Shown in pieces: positions 17,864 to 26,500 of a DNA stretch of 45,751 nucleotides. The notes under the pieces were generated by a model. It was not told the origin of the DNA, ran no database searches, and saw only the letters and a list, made by a program, of their open reading frames with translations. Source of the DNA: an uncultured Bacteroidota bacterium (GTDB lineage Bacteria > Bacteroidota > Bacteroidia > Flavobacteriales > Schleiferiaceae). The DNA is taken from positions 1 to 45,751 of the forward strand of contig CAJXNI010000020.1 of the NCBI GenBank assembly GCA_913057235.1, given 5' to 3'. The translations under genes and the position numbers were made by a program. The first letter of the stretch is position 1. Every line of letters starts with the position of its first letter.

Positions 17864-17926
17864 AAGGAAGGATTTAGCGCAGCGCTGCGGCCCTTGGCGG
17901 TGAGGCTAAATCCCTTCCTTCTTTTT
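17864..17926 (+). terminator. long-stem terminator after the symporter
   Basis: Arms AAGGAAGGATTTAGC and GCTAAATCCCTTCCTT (one bulge) enclose a GC-rich loop with a further GCAGCGCTGC palindrome; a T run follows. It separates the transport operon from the sensing/activation operon. Confidence 0.8.
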
Positions 17927-17969
17927 AGCTGCCTGATAATTGTCATAAAATCAAAAGCCGTAATGCCCT

Positions 17970-17977
17970 TAATTTTG
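17970..17977 (+). promoter_or_regulatory. -7 box TAATTTTG before the kinase operon
   Basis: Exact TAnnTTTG match only four bases before the ATG of the 57-aa ORF. A start site about 7 bases downstream would fall on or just past that ATG, implying a leaderless message or a promoter serving only the kinase. No TTG at proper -33 spacing. Confidence 0.4.
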
Positions 17978-17981
17978 TAAA

Positions 17982-18155
17982 ATGCTTAAAGCGTATCCAC
18001 ATTTAATTATAACCCTGGTAGTTTTTGTACTCTTATTAAGCCCGCCTTTGTTGGGTTTTTTCGGGACTACCTTGGGTTTGTGGTTTTATCTGTTTTCCCT
18101 ATGGTTGTTTTTAGTGGTGTACTTGCGCAAAAAGGCTAAAAACAATTTGCACTAA
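17982..18155 (+). CDS. 57-aa double-membrane-segment peptide ahead of SSS kinase
   Basis: Small gene starting MLKAYPHLIITLVV and ending YLRKKAKNNLH. It has two hydrophobic segments (about residues 8-24 and 28-47) joined by a tight GFFGT turn, and a positively charged C-terminus, so both ends are probably cytoplasmic. Its TAA shares one base with the ATG of the SSS-histidine kinase (TAATG), showing translational coupling. The layout resembles tiny subunits (DUF3311-, DUF997- or DUF4212-like) that pair with SSS transporters; here the partner would be a sensor with an SSS domain. It is too hydrophobic and well coupled to be chance. No family is assigned with certainty. Confidence 0.75.
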   Translation: MLKAYPHLIITLVVFVLLLSPPLLGFFGTTLGLWFYLFSLWLFLVVYLRKKAKNNLH

Positions 18156-20860
18156 TGCTTTGGCCCCTAATAGCTATAGCACTTTTCTATTTGGCATTTC
18201 TGTTTGGAGCCGCCTGGTTGTTTGAGCGTCCGCAGGCCCAAAAACTCAATCAAAAATGGGCGCCTTACCTCTATAGCTTGTCCCTGGCCGTGTTTTGCAC
18301 CGCATGGACTTTTTACGGAAGTATTGGGCGAGCCGTAAATTCAGGCCTGGATTTTTTATTGGTTTACCTGGGGCCCACCTTGGTTATGTTGTTGTGGTGG
18401 CCTATTGGCCGAAAGCTTCTTTTTCTAAAGCAAACCCACGGCATTAGCACCCTGGCTGATTTTTTTGCTGGCCGCTACGGAAAAGACGTGCGTATGGGGA
18501 GGTTATTGGCGGTGCTAAGCCTCATTGGTATTGTGCCTTATATCTCTTTGCAAATTAAAGCCATCAGCGAAAGCTTTGCCTACTTGGCGCAATTGCCGGC
18601 GCAGAGCAATAGTTACATCTGGGGGGACCCAGGGTTGTACATTACCCTAATCATGGCCATTTTCACCATGCTTTTTGGTACGCGCTATATCCAGGCCAAT
18701 CGGCCAAAAAACGGCCTCATTGCTACCATTGCAGCGGAAAGCCTTATTAAGCTCTTAGCTTTTATGTTGGTAGGAATAGCAGCCGCGTATGCCATTATTG
18801 ATTCTGAATCCCTGGGTGAAGCTGTGCAGCAGTTGGCGTCAGCTCCGCCTACCTACCGGGCTAGTGAGTGGATGGCTATTTTGGTGGTTTCAGGTTTGGC
18901 CTTTCTGCTTTTGCCCCGCCAATTTCAAATGGGAGTGGTGGAGAATAACAGCGAAGCCAACATTAAAAAATCACTCTATCTTTTTCCGCTGTATCTGCTG
19001 CTTATTAACCTTTTTGTATTGCCCTTCGCTCTGGGCGGATCTATACTTTCAGCCGGCCAAAACTCCGATTATTTCATTCTCAGTTTTACACGTGCTACCA
19101 GCGGTGAAGGTATGGCTGTGTTGGCCTTTTTAGGGGGCTTATCGGCTGCTACTTCCATGATTATTGTGTCTACTTTGGCTTTGGGCAATATGCTAAGCAC
19201 CTACCTTTTTATACCGCGCCTAACCCGCAGTAAAGATCGTAGCGTGGCAGGCAGCATTTTAGCGGCCAAGCGTTGGGCCATCGCCCTAATTTTATTGCTG
19301 GCTTACGGTTATTACCACTTTTTAAATCCCAATAGTCAGCTGGTTAGTTTAGGCATGGTAAGTTTTGTGGCCATGGCCCAATTTGCGCCCGCTTTTTTAG
19401 GGGGGCTTTATTGGCGTAAAGGTAACCGAAGAGCAGCTTTTACGGCTATTTTAACCGGCTTTGCCTTGTGGTTTTATTTTTTGGTGTTCCCCGATTTAGT
19501 CTACACTTACAGCCCCGGGTTATTGGCCAGTAATCCTTGGTGGAGCCCAGCTTTGGTAGCCAGCAAAATGAATTTCTCTTTGCTAACTGCAGCCGTGTTT
19601 AGCAGCTTAAGCACCAATATTTTGGTGTACTGGTATTTGAGCCATCGTGGTAACACTAAAGTAACCGAGCAAAACCAGGCCGAGTTGTATGTATCGGCCT
19701 ATAAGTTCAGAAAGTATTCAGAAACGCCTAGCCTTTATCAGGGTAGCGCGGCTTTTCCAGACATTGAGAGTTTACTTATTAAATTCTTGGGGCAAAGCCA
19801 AACCCGCCAAGTACTAGACGCCTATTCATTGGAACAAAGCCTAGATTGGAATAAAGAGCCCGTGGTAGATAGCCAAATGATTTCCTTTGCTGAACGCTTG
19901 TTATCTGAAGTGATTGGCCCGGCCAGCGCAAAAATTATGATTGGCAGCGTGGTGCAGCGTGAGGAGCTTTCCCTGGGGGAGGTAGTAAATATTCTGCAGG
20001 AAAGCCAAAAAATAATGGAACTGAATAAGGAGCTTAGTCAACGTTCAAAGCAGCTTAAAGAAGCCACGCAAGACCTGAAAGCCGCCAACTCCAAATTAGT
20101 GGAATTTGGACACCTGAAAGATGAATTTTTATACACCGTTACCCACGAGCTACGCACACCCCTTGCTGCAATTAAAATGCAGGCCGAAATTATTCACGAT
20201 GATGAGGAAATGCCCGAGGCAGACCAGCAGCAGTTTTTGAATAACATAATTAAAGATTGTGACCGGCTTACACGATTGATTGGCAATGTGCTGGACCTGG
20301 AAAAATTTGAGAGCGGAAGTCAGAAGTTAAGCTTACAACGTATTAATGTAAACAACCTGATTGCTGAAGTGGCAGAAGCTTTTAAAGCGCGCGCTTTAAA
20401 GGAAGCCGTAGACTTTAAAGCCGATATTTCTACAGCCTTACCCACCACTTTTGCCGATGCTGATCGGATAGCGCAAGTGCTCACCAATTTGCTGGGCAAT
20501 GCTTTTAAACACTGTAAAAGTACCTCAGGTAAAGTGCGTTTAAGTGCGTACGTATTGGATAGGGTCTTGAAAATAAATATAACCGATAACGGCCCGGGCA
20601 TTCCAGAGCAAGATTGGGAATTGGTTTTTGATAAGTTTTATCAGGTGAGGAACCAAACTCGTAAAAAACCCAGCGGTAGCGGTCTGGGCTTAGCCATTAG
20701 TAAAAATATTGTGCAAATGCACGGTGGGCAAATTTGGGTAGAGCAAGCGCCAAAGCCACCGGGAACGCGCGTATGCTTTACCCTGCCTTTGTACAGTACA
20801 CCACAGGCCCTTACCGAAACAAAAAAAGAAGCAGCAAAACTTAAATCCACTCTTAACTAA
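18155..20860 (+). CDS. SSS-domain sensor histidine kinase (CrbS/CbrA-like)
   Basis: 901-aa sensor whose N-terminal ~500 residues are an SSS transporter-like membrane domain with about 13 segments. After a linker and coiled coil (ILQESQKIMELNKELSQ) comes HisKA with the phospho-acceptor His664 in VTHELRTPLAAIK. HATPase_c follows, with the N box near 780 (NLLGNAFKHC), G1 (ITDNGPGIP), F box (FDKFYQV) and G2 (GSGLGLAI). There is no attached receiver; the next gene, overlapping by one base, supplies it. In gamma-proteobacteria the CrbS/CrbR pair is known to control acs and acetate use. Here two acyl-CoA synthetase genes follow in the same coupled operon, supporting an acetate/propionate switch. Whether the SSS domain transports or only senses is unknown. 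Confidence 0.92.
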   Translation: MLWPLIAIALFYLAFLFGAAWLFERPQAQKLNQKWAPYLYSLSLAVFCTAWTFYGSIGRAVNSGLDFLLVYLGPTLVMLLWWPIGRKLLFLKQTHGISTLADFFAGRYGKDVRMGRLLAVLSLIGIVPYISLQIKAISESFAYLAQLPAQSNSYIWGDPGLYITLIMAIFTMLFGTRYIQANRPKNGLIATIAAESLIKLLAFMLVGIAAAYAIIDSESLGEAVQQLASAPPTYRASEWMAILVVSGLAFLLLPRQFQMGVVENNSEANIKKSLYLFPLYLLLINLFVLPFALGGSILSAGQNSDYFILSFTRATSGEGMAVLAFLGGLSAATSMIIVSTLALGNMLSTYLFIPRLTRSKDRSVAGSILAAKRWAIALILLLAYGYYHFLNPNSQLVSLGMVSFVAMAQFAPAFLGGLYWRKGNRRAAFTAILTGFALWFYFLVFPDLVYTYSPGLLASNPWWSPALVASKMNFSLLTAAVFSSLSTNILVYWYLSHRGNTKVTEQNQAELYVSAYKFRKYSETPSLYQGSAAFPDIESLLIKFLGQSQTRQVLDAYSLEQSLDWNKEPVVDSQMISFAERLLSEVIGPASAKIMIGSVVQREELSLGEVVNILQESQKIMELNKELSQRSKQLKEATQDLKAANSKLVEFGHLKDEFLYTVTHELRTPLAAIKMQAEIIHDDEEMPEADQQQFLNNIIKDCDRLTRLIGNVLDLEKFESGSQKLSLQRINVNNLIAEVAEAFKARALKEAVDFKADISTALPTTFADADRIAQVLTNLLGNAFKHCKSTSGKVRLSAYVLDRVLKINITDNGPGIPEQDWELVFDKFYQVRNQTRKKPSGSGLGLAISKNIVQMHGGQIWVEQAPKPPGTRVCFTLPLYSTPQALTETKKEAAKLKSTLN

Positions 20861-21228
20861 TGCCTAGCAAGATTTTAATAGTAGATGATGAGATTAACAT
20901 CTTAATGTCGCTTGAATACTTACTCAAGCGAAAGGGTTATGAGGTCTTCATAGCCCGAAACGGACAAGAGGCGCTAACCCTGTCCCAGGAGAAAAAGCCT
21001 CATTTAGTGTTGCTGGATATTATGATGCCCGATGTAGATGGCTATGCCGTTTGTGAAAAACTAAAAGCCTTGCGCCAGCCGCCTAAAGTGATATTCCTTT
21101 CGGCCAAAAGCAAAAAAAGTGACATTGAAAAAGGCTACGAAGTAGGGGCCGACCAATACATGATAAAGCCCTTTAGCACGCGAGACTTGGTCACTGAAAT
21201 TAAAACCCTTTTAAACCCCAGTTTATGA
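20860..21228 (+). CDS. single-domain response regulator
   Basis: 122-aa receiver only: acidic pocket VDDE (residues 8-11), phospho-acceptor D53 in LVLLDIMMPD, Ser81 (FLSAK) and K103 (YMIKPF). No DNA-binding or other output domain exists, unlike proteobacterial CrbR, which carries a LuxR-type helix-turn-helix. The gene overlaps the kinase by one base and the next gene by four (ATGA), so it is part of a tightly coupled operon and almost surely the kinase's partner. Output must go through another protein, a phosphorelay or direct interaction. Confidence 0.93.
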   Translation: MPSKILIVDDEINILMSLEYLLKRKGYEVFIARNGQEALTLSQEKKPHLVLLDIMMPDVDGYAVCEKLKALRQPPKVIFLSAKSKKSDIEKGYEVGADQYMIKPFSTRDLVTEIKTLLNPSL

Positions 21229-23114
21229 ATTATCAAGATGAATTTAATCAAAGCTTGCAAAACCCGCAGAGCTTTTGGGGCCAACAGGCTCAGGCTTTAC
21301 ACTGGTTTAGGCAGCCTGATGAGATACTAAGCCAAGATAAAGACGGCCTGTATCGCTGGTTTAAGGGCGGTATGCTTAACACCGCTTATTTGGCTTTAGA
21401 TTTTCACGTAGAAAATGGCCGTGGAGATCAAGTTGCTTTGTATTACGACTCACCCGTAACCCAAAGCAAAAAGCAATACACCTACCGGCAAATGCGCGAT
21501 GAGGTGGCTAAAATTGCCGGAGGGCTAAAAGCGCAAGGGGTACAAAAAGGAGATACTATTATAATCTATATGCCCATGATTCCTCAGGCAGTAATGACCA
21601 TGTTGGCTTGCGCCCGATTGGGTGCCATACATTCGGTAGTATTTGGTGGCTTTGCCCCTCATGAACTAGCACTTCGCATAGACGATGCCCGGCCCAAGGC
21701 TATTGTTACAGCCTCTTCAGGAATAGAAGTAGATAAAATCATTCCCTATAAACCCATGGTAGATCAGGCCTTGCAAATGGCCGAGCACCAACCTGAAAAA
21801 GTAGTGATTTACAACCGGGGTTTAGGGGCCTTATTGCCTACCCAAGCCTATGATTTGGATTTTAACACCATGGTGGCTGAAGCAGAAAGCGTAGGCTGCA
21901 CGCCCGTGGAAGCTACCGATCCGCTCTATATTTTGTATACCTCGGGTACCACCGGTAAACCCAAGGGCGTGGTGCGCGATAACGGTGGCCATGCCGTTGC
22001 CCTGCACTATAGCATGGGGCACGTCTACGATGTGAAGCCGGGCGACACCTTTTGGGCCGCATCCGATATTGGCTGGGTGGTGGGCCATTCTTACATTGTG
22101 TACGCACCTTTAATTTATGGGGCCAGCACCGTTCTTTTTGAAGGCAAGCCTGTTCGCACTCCTAATGCCAGCACCTTTTGGCGGGTAATAGAAGAATACA
22201 AAGTGCGGGCAATGTTTACGGCCCCTACCGCTCTACGCGCCATCCGTAAAGAAGACCCAGATGGAGCGTTTATAAAAGCCCATGATTTAAGCTCTTTAAA
22301 ATACCAGTTTCTGGCCGGAGAGCGTTGCGATGTAGCTACCCTGCAGTGGGCTCAAAAGCATTTAAAAGTTCCTGTGATAGACCATTGGTGGCAAACCGAA
22401 AGTGGCTGGCCTATGCTAGCCAATCTTATGGGCATACAGGCTTTACCCGTGAAACCAGGCTCTGTTACCAAACCCGTACCTGGTTACAATCTTCAAATCC
22501 TTAATGCTAATGGCACTCCGGCAGAAGCCAATCAGGAAGGCTTTGTTGCGGTAAAACTGCCGCTTCCCCCAGGTTGCCTTCCCAACTTATGGGGCAATAC
22601 GGCCCGCTTTAAAGAGGGGTATCTCAGCCGTTTTCCAGGCTATTACTTTAGTGGCGATGGCGGCTTTAAGGATGCGGAAGACTACGTGTACATCACCGGA
22701 AGGGTAGATGACATAATTAACGTGGCCGGCCACCGCCTTTCTACCGCAGAAATGGAAGAGGTAGTAGCCAGTCACCCCGCTGTAGCTGAATGCGCAGTGG
22801 TTGGTGCGCACTGCGACCTTAAGGGTCAGGTACCCTTGGCTATGGTGGTTTTGGGGAACACAACCCGGCCTGCCCATGAAATTGGTGCAGAAATTATTAA
22901 GTTAGTTCGCCAGGAAATAGGTCCGGTAGCCTCTTTAAAAAAGGTGCTTTGGGTAAAACGTCTGCCTAAAACCCGCTCTGGTAAAACCCTGCGTAAACTA
23001 TTGCGGGCTTTGGCCGATGGTAAACCCGTTACCGTACCTAGCACCATTGATGACCCCAACATAATTGACGAAATAAAGGAAACAATTCAACCCACATTAA
23101 ACCAAGCAAATTAA
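21225..23114 (+). CDS. prpE: propionyl-CoA synthetase-like (PrpE-type) AMP-forming acyl-CoA synthetase
   Basis: 629-aa AMP-forming ligase activating a short-chain acid to its CoA ester via acyl-AMP. Motifs: P-loop-like YTSGTTGKPKGVVRDNGG, the aromatic pocket motif HWWQTESGWP, hinge region YFSGDGG and VDDIINVAGH, and the acetylatable Lys587 in PKTRSGK. The RDNGGHAVAL sequence and GEGERCD-like LAGERCD segment follow PrpE rather than Acs. Length equals that of known PrpE. It overlaps the response regulator by four bases and is one base from acs, so both ligases are made together with the sensor. Substrate could be propionate, acetate or acrylate; PrpE is favoured by similarity. Confidence 0.85.
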   Translation: MNYQDEFNQSLQNPQSFWGQQAQALHWFRQPDEILSQDKDGLYRWFKGGMLNTAYLALDFHVENGRGDQVALYYDSPVTQSKKQYTYRQMRDEVAKIAGGLKAQGVQKGDTIIIYMPMIPQAVMTMLACARLGAIHSVVFGGFAPHELALRIDDARPKAIVTASSGIEVDKIIPYKPMVDQALQMAEHQPEKVVIYNRGLGALLPTQAYDLDFNTMVAEAESVGCTPVEATDPLYILYTSGTTGKPKGVVRDNGGHAVALHYSMGHVYDVKPGDTFWAASDIGWVVGHSYIVYAPLIYGASTVLFEGKPVRTPNASTFWRVIEEYKVRAMFTAPTALRAIRKEDPDGAFIKAHDLSSLKYQFLAGERCDVATLQWAQKHLKVPVIDHWWQTESGWPMLANLMGIQALPVKPGSVTKPVPGYNLQILNANGTPAEANQEGFVAVKLPLPPGCLPNLWGNTARFKEGYLSRFPGYYFSGDGGFKDAEDYVYITGRVDDIINVAGHRLSTAEMEEVVASHPAVAECAVVGAHCDLKGQVPLAMVVLGNTTRPAHEIGAEIIKLVRQEIGPVASLKKVLWVKRLPKTRSGKTLRKLLRALADGKPVTVPSTIDDPNIIDEIKETIQPTLNQAN

Positions 23115-23115
23115 A

Positions 23116-25020
23116 ATGGATAGTGTATACCAAATAGGCTCTTTTGAAGAGTATCAGCAACAATACCAACTTAGTGTAAAAGACCCTGAAGGTTTTTGGA
23201 ATAGCATAGCCCAGAACTTTCAGTGGTTGAAGCCCTGGGACAAAACCGTAGAATGGGAATTTGAAACGCCTGATGTGAAATGGTTCAGCGGAGCTCAGCT
23301 GAACATCACCGAAAACTGCCTGGATCGGCATCTGGAAAAGCGTGGCAACAAGTTAGCGTTGATTTGGGAGCCCAATGACCCCAAAGAGCGCTTTGTGCGC
23401 ATGACTTATCGTGAGTTGCATGAAGAAGTTTGCAAAGCGGCCAATGTTTTAAAGAGTATGGGAGTAAAGAAGGGAGATCGCGTGGCGGTGTACATGCCCA
23501 TGATTCCCGAGCTCACCGTGGCGGTGCTGGCGTGTGCGCGTATTGGCGCAGTGCACAGCGTGGTTTTTGCAGGCTTTTCGGCTCACGCCTTAGCCGATAG
23601 GATTAATGATGCTTCTTGCAATGCCGTTATTACGGCCGATGGTATTTACCGCGGTGCCAAGGAAATCCCCTGTAAAGGGGTGGTAGATGAAGCTTTAAAA
23701 AGTTGCACTACGGTAGAAAAAGTGCTGGTGGTAGAGCGCACCCAGTGGAATGTAAAAATGCAAGAAGGCCGTGATTATTGGTGGCATGAAGAAATGGCTA
23801 AAGCCGATAGAGAGTGTGTCGCAGAGCCCATGGATGCGGAAGACATTCTCTTTATTCTATATACCTCTGGCAGCACGGGTAAACCCAAAGGTGTGGTGCA
23901 CACTTGCGGGGGCTACATGGTGTATGCTGGGTACAGCTTTGCCAACGTTTTTCAGTATCAGGAAAGTGACGTGTATTGGTGTACAGCTGATATTGGCTGG
24001 ATTACCGGGCATAGCTACATTGTGTACGGACCTTTATTGAATGGCGCCACTACCTTAATGTTTGAAGGGGTGCCCACCTACCCAGATCCGGGCCGTTTTT
24101 GGCAGGTATGCGATAAGCATGGCGTAAACCAATTTTACACCGCCCCAACCGCCATTAGAGCTTTAATGGCCAAAGGCGAAGACCACGTATTAAGCTACGG
24201 ACTCTATTCACTAAAAGTATTAGGTACGGTAGGCGAGCCTATAAATGAAGAAGCTTGGGAATGGTATCATATTCACGTAGGAAAGGAAAGATGTCCTATT
24301 GTAGATACCTGGTGGCAAACTGAAACGGGCGGTATCATGATCTCTGGTTTGGGAGAACATAGCCCCAGGAAGCCCAGTCATGCCGGTTTTCCCCTCCCCG
24401 GAATTCAGCCGGTGTTGCTGGATCAGGATGGCAAAGAGCTGGAGGGTAATAATGTAGAAGGCTATTTGGCCATGAAGTATCCCTGGCCTAGCATGCTTCG
24501 CACCACCTACGGAGATCATGAGCGCTGCAAGAATACCTATTTCTCGCATTACCAGGGATACTATTTCACAGGCGATGGCGCCAAACGGAATGAAAACGGC
24601 ATGTACCGGATTATTGGCAGAGTAGATGATGTGATTAACGTGAGTGGCCACCGTTTTGGCACTGCTGAAATTGAAAACGCCATTAATGCTAATGATCATA
24701 TTGTTTCAGAAAGTGCGGTGGTAGGCTACCCGCACGATATTAAAGGACAGGGTATCTATGCCTATGTAATTACTAAAGAGCCGCCTCAAAATCCTGATAA
24801 ATTGAGGGCCGAAATTGTAGAAACAGTGGTTAGTGAGATTGGCAAGATTGCCAAACCCGATAAGATTCAATTTGTATCGGGTTTACCCAAAACACGCAGT
24901 GGTAAAATTATGCGCAGAATTTTACGCAAGGTGGCCGAAGGGGATACCTCTAATTTAGGCGATACCTCCACCTTGCTAGACCCGGATGTGGTGGATGAAA
25001 TTAAAGCAGGCGCCATGTAA
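23116..25020 (+). CDS. acs: acetyl-CoA synthetase
   Basis: Cytoplasmic AMP-forming ligase converting acetate, ATP and CoA to acetyl-CoA. At 634 aa it has normal length. Seen are the N-terminal ACAS domain (FWNSIAQNFQWLKPWDK), YTSGSTGKPKGVVHTCGGY, the acetate-pocket motif DTWWQTETGG, the hinge DDVINVSGHR, and Lys597 in LPKTRSGK, the site usually controlled by reversible acetylation. It is the last gene of the kinase operon; the preceding gene ends one base before its ATG. A strong terminator follows. Together with the symporter and kinase it makes a complete acetate scavenging set. Confidence 0.95.
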   Translation: MDSVYQIGSFEEYQQQYQLSVKDPEGFWNSIAQNFQWLKPWDKTVEWEFETPDVKWFSGAQLNITENCLDRHLEKRGNKLALIWEPNDPKERFVRMTYRELHEEVCKAANVLKSMGVKKGDRVAVYMPMIPELTVAVLACARIGAVHSVVFAGFSAHALADRINDASCNAVITADGIYRGAKEIPCKGVVDEALKSCTTVEKVLVVERTQWNVKMQEGRDYWWHEEMAKADRECVAEPMDAEDILFILYTSGSTGKPKGVVHTCGGYMVYAGYSFANVFQYQESDVYWCTADIGWITGHSYIVYGPLLNGATTLMFEGVPTYPDPGRFWQVCDKHGVNQFYTAPTAIRALMAKGEDHVLSYGLYSLKVLGTVGEPINEEAWEWYHIHVGKERCPIVDTWWQTETGGIMISGLGEHSPRKPSHAGFPLPGIQPVLLDQDGKELEGNNVEGYLAMKYPWPSMLRTTYGDHERCKNTYFSHYQGYYFTGDGAKRNENGMYRIIGRVDDVINVSGHRFGTAEIENAINANDHIVSESAVVGYPHDIKGQGIYAYVITKEPPQNPDKLRAEIVETVVSEIGKIAKPDKIQFVSGLPKTRSGKIMRRILRKVAEGDTSNLGDTSTLLDPDVVDEIKAGAM

Positions 25021-25035
25021 GCTTTGCTCATCACT

Positions 25036-25075
25036 AAAAGCCTCCTTTTTCTGTTTCCAGGAAAGGAGGCTTTTT
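25036..25075 (+). terminator. rho-independent terminator after acs
   Basis: Arms AAAAGCCTCCTTT and AAAGGAGGCTTTTT around a 13-base loop, ending in T residues. It closes the kinase/synthetase operon. Confidence 0.88.
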
Positions 25076-25142
25076 AAATACGTGGTTCATCGTATATCTT
25101 TTGTAAGAATAAAACCGCACCTTGGGATTCTAAATTGGAGTT

Positions 25143-25906
25143 ATGAAAAAAATTTTGTTTTAACCGCTGCTCTGGGTCTCAGTCTTCTAACCGCTTGTGA
25201 AGAAGACTCCGGCCGTTCTCCTGGAAACAACAACAATGCTGGAATGCTGCCAGCGGGGGTTTCGGGGTAAACCCTAAACATGGAAATAACTTTTGAGGGC
25301 AGCGGTGCTCCTTACAGCATGGGGATAATGGCTCATTTTACGTTTACCACCAATGGCGCAATGCAGATTGACTTAGATCTCTCCGCTGGAAATGGTCTTG
25401 AGGTGAATTTGGCGCCTTTCACACAGGTAGGCAATGAATACGTTTGGGAAGATCAGCAGGCAGGCTTTAAGTATGCCCTTTCTTTAACGCGCAATGATTC
25501 TGTAAATGAGGTCAATGTTTTTGACCTGAATGATACTTTTTTAAATCAATGGACGCCCGTGGTAGCTTCTGGATCCAATAATTTGGATTTGATTAAAAAT
25601 ATTTTTGGGCAGTACACGGTTGCCACAGTGGTGCGGGGTAGCCATACGCGCGGTACCGTTAACACCAGCTTAAATGGCGCCATAGATTTTGATGATGGTG
25701 TTAGTTTTTCAACCGATGATTACGCGCTAATTACAGACCGTATTGACGTGCTTGGGCAGATTTTAGTGGATATCAAGCCCTATCCCACTGAACCGTATCC
25801 GCGATTGGAGATTTCAGTAGACCCCAATACGCCTCCCATTGCCACCGGTGTGCTGTATTACCCTAACTATCCCAATATCTCAGGAAGGGTAGAAGTGGCA
25901 TTTTAG
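25143..25906 (+). pseudogene. broken lipoprotein gene (frameshift and nonsense)
   Basis: The ATG at 25143 is followed by seven A residues and soon stops (TAA 25161). One extra A restores a lipoprotein signal (MKKNFVLTAALGLSLLTAC, then EEDSG). That restored frame then meets TAA at 25268-25270, where CAA (Gln) would continue as SGQTLNMEITFEGSG. Beyond it the same frame runs to 25906 and encodes ~210 residues of beta-rich sequence (MAHFTFTTNGAMQIDLDLS to GRVEVAF). Total length with repair would be 254 aa. A flanking terminator is intact. Function is not recognised. The two lesions may be real decay or assembly error in a homopolymer plus a C-to-T change. Confidence 0.72.
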
Positions 25907-25929
25907 TTTTTTAAACCAATCAAGCTTTT

Positions 25930-25964
25930 GAAAGCCGAAGTTGACCACTTCGGCTTTCTTTTTT
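25930..25964 (+). terminator. terminator after the broken lipoprotein gene
   Basis: Perfect 11-base stem GAAAGCCGAAG/CTTCGGCTTTC with a 7-base loop and T tract. Confidence 0.85.
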
Positions 25965-26019
25965 CTAAACAATGAATTGGATCACTAGTTAACAAATTGA
26001 ATATAAAAAACAATGAAGT

Positions 26020-26497
26020 TTGGCAAGTGAAGAAAAGAGAGAAAATTGGCCAGATTTACCAATTGGATTATATGATAAGCTAACGAGCCGAAATGCTAAA
26101 ATCACGTATGAGTTTTCAAAATTTAAATTAGGAATTCCAAGCGCAGTGGATTCTAATGAGAAGGCAGATTGGGAAATGAATGGTAACTTAACCATCAGTA
26201 CCAGTGAAGCCTAAAGACACTATTCATTTGGAAGGTTTCCTTGAGTTGGAATCAGCTCAAGGGGCCATTTCCATTAGCAATACTAAGGATCAAATAATTT
26301 TTTCCTTATCGTCATTCAAAATTTTTTCGAAAACATTTATTACAAAAAAAGAAGCCCTGAGTTGGGCGCTAAAAACATCAACTCTTTTTAAACAGGAACT
26401 ATTAGTTTGTAAGGGTGGAAAAAGCGTTTGCACAATAAATAAGGGACGCTTAAAAATTAATAATTATTGGTTAGCGCTCATGGCTTTGTTCGCATGA
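26020..26497 (+). pseudogene. AT-rich split gene of unknown function
   Basis: Two overlapping frames appear to encode one protein. The first, with no ATG, reads from NWPDLPIGLYDKL to WEMNGNLTISTS, then stops at 26212-26214. The second opens at 26192 and continues VKPKDTIHLEGFLELES to KINNYWLALMALFA. Joining them near 26200 gives a smooth beta-rich sequence, so a one-base frameshift is likely. The first frame also lacks a credible start. Base composition is clearly more AT-rich than the neighbours, hinting at acquisition. I recognise no family. It ends three bases before the flavin reductase ATG, so it may have been its operon partner. Confidence 0.45.
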
Positions 26498-26500
26498 TTT

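Noticed and set aside
24220-24699. Long open frame on the minus strand opposite acs
   Set aside because: The plus strand encodes a clearly conserved Acs; the opposite frame has no recognisable family and is explained by codon pattern.
25268-25270. In-frame TAA read as glutamine (recoding), also at 34926
   Set aside because: TAA ends many intact genes in this window (for example the sigma factor, kinase and acs), so a changed code is not possible; nonsense mutation or error is simpler.
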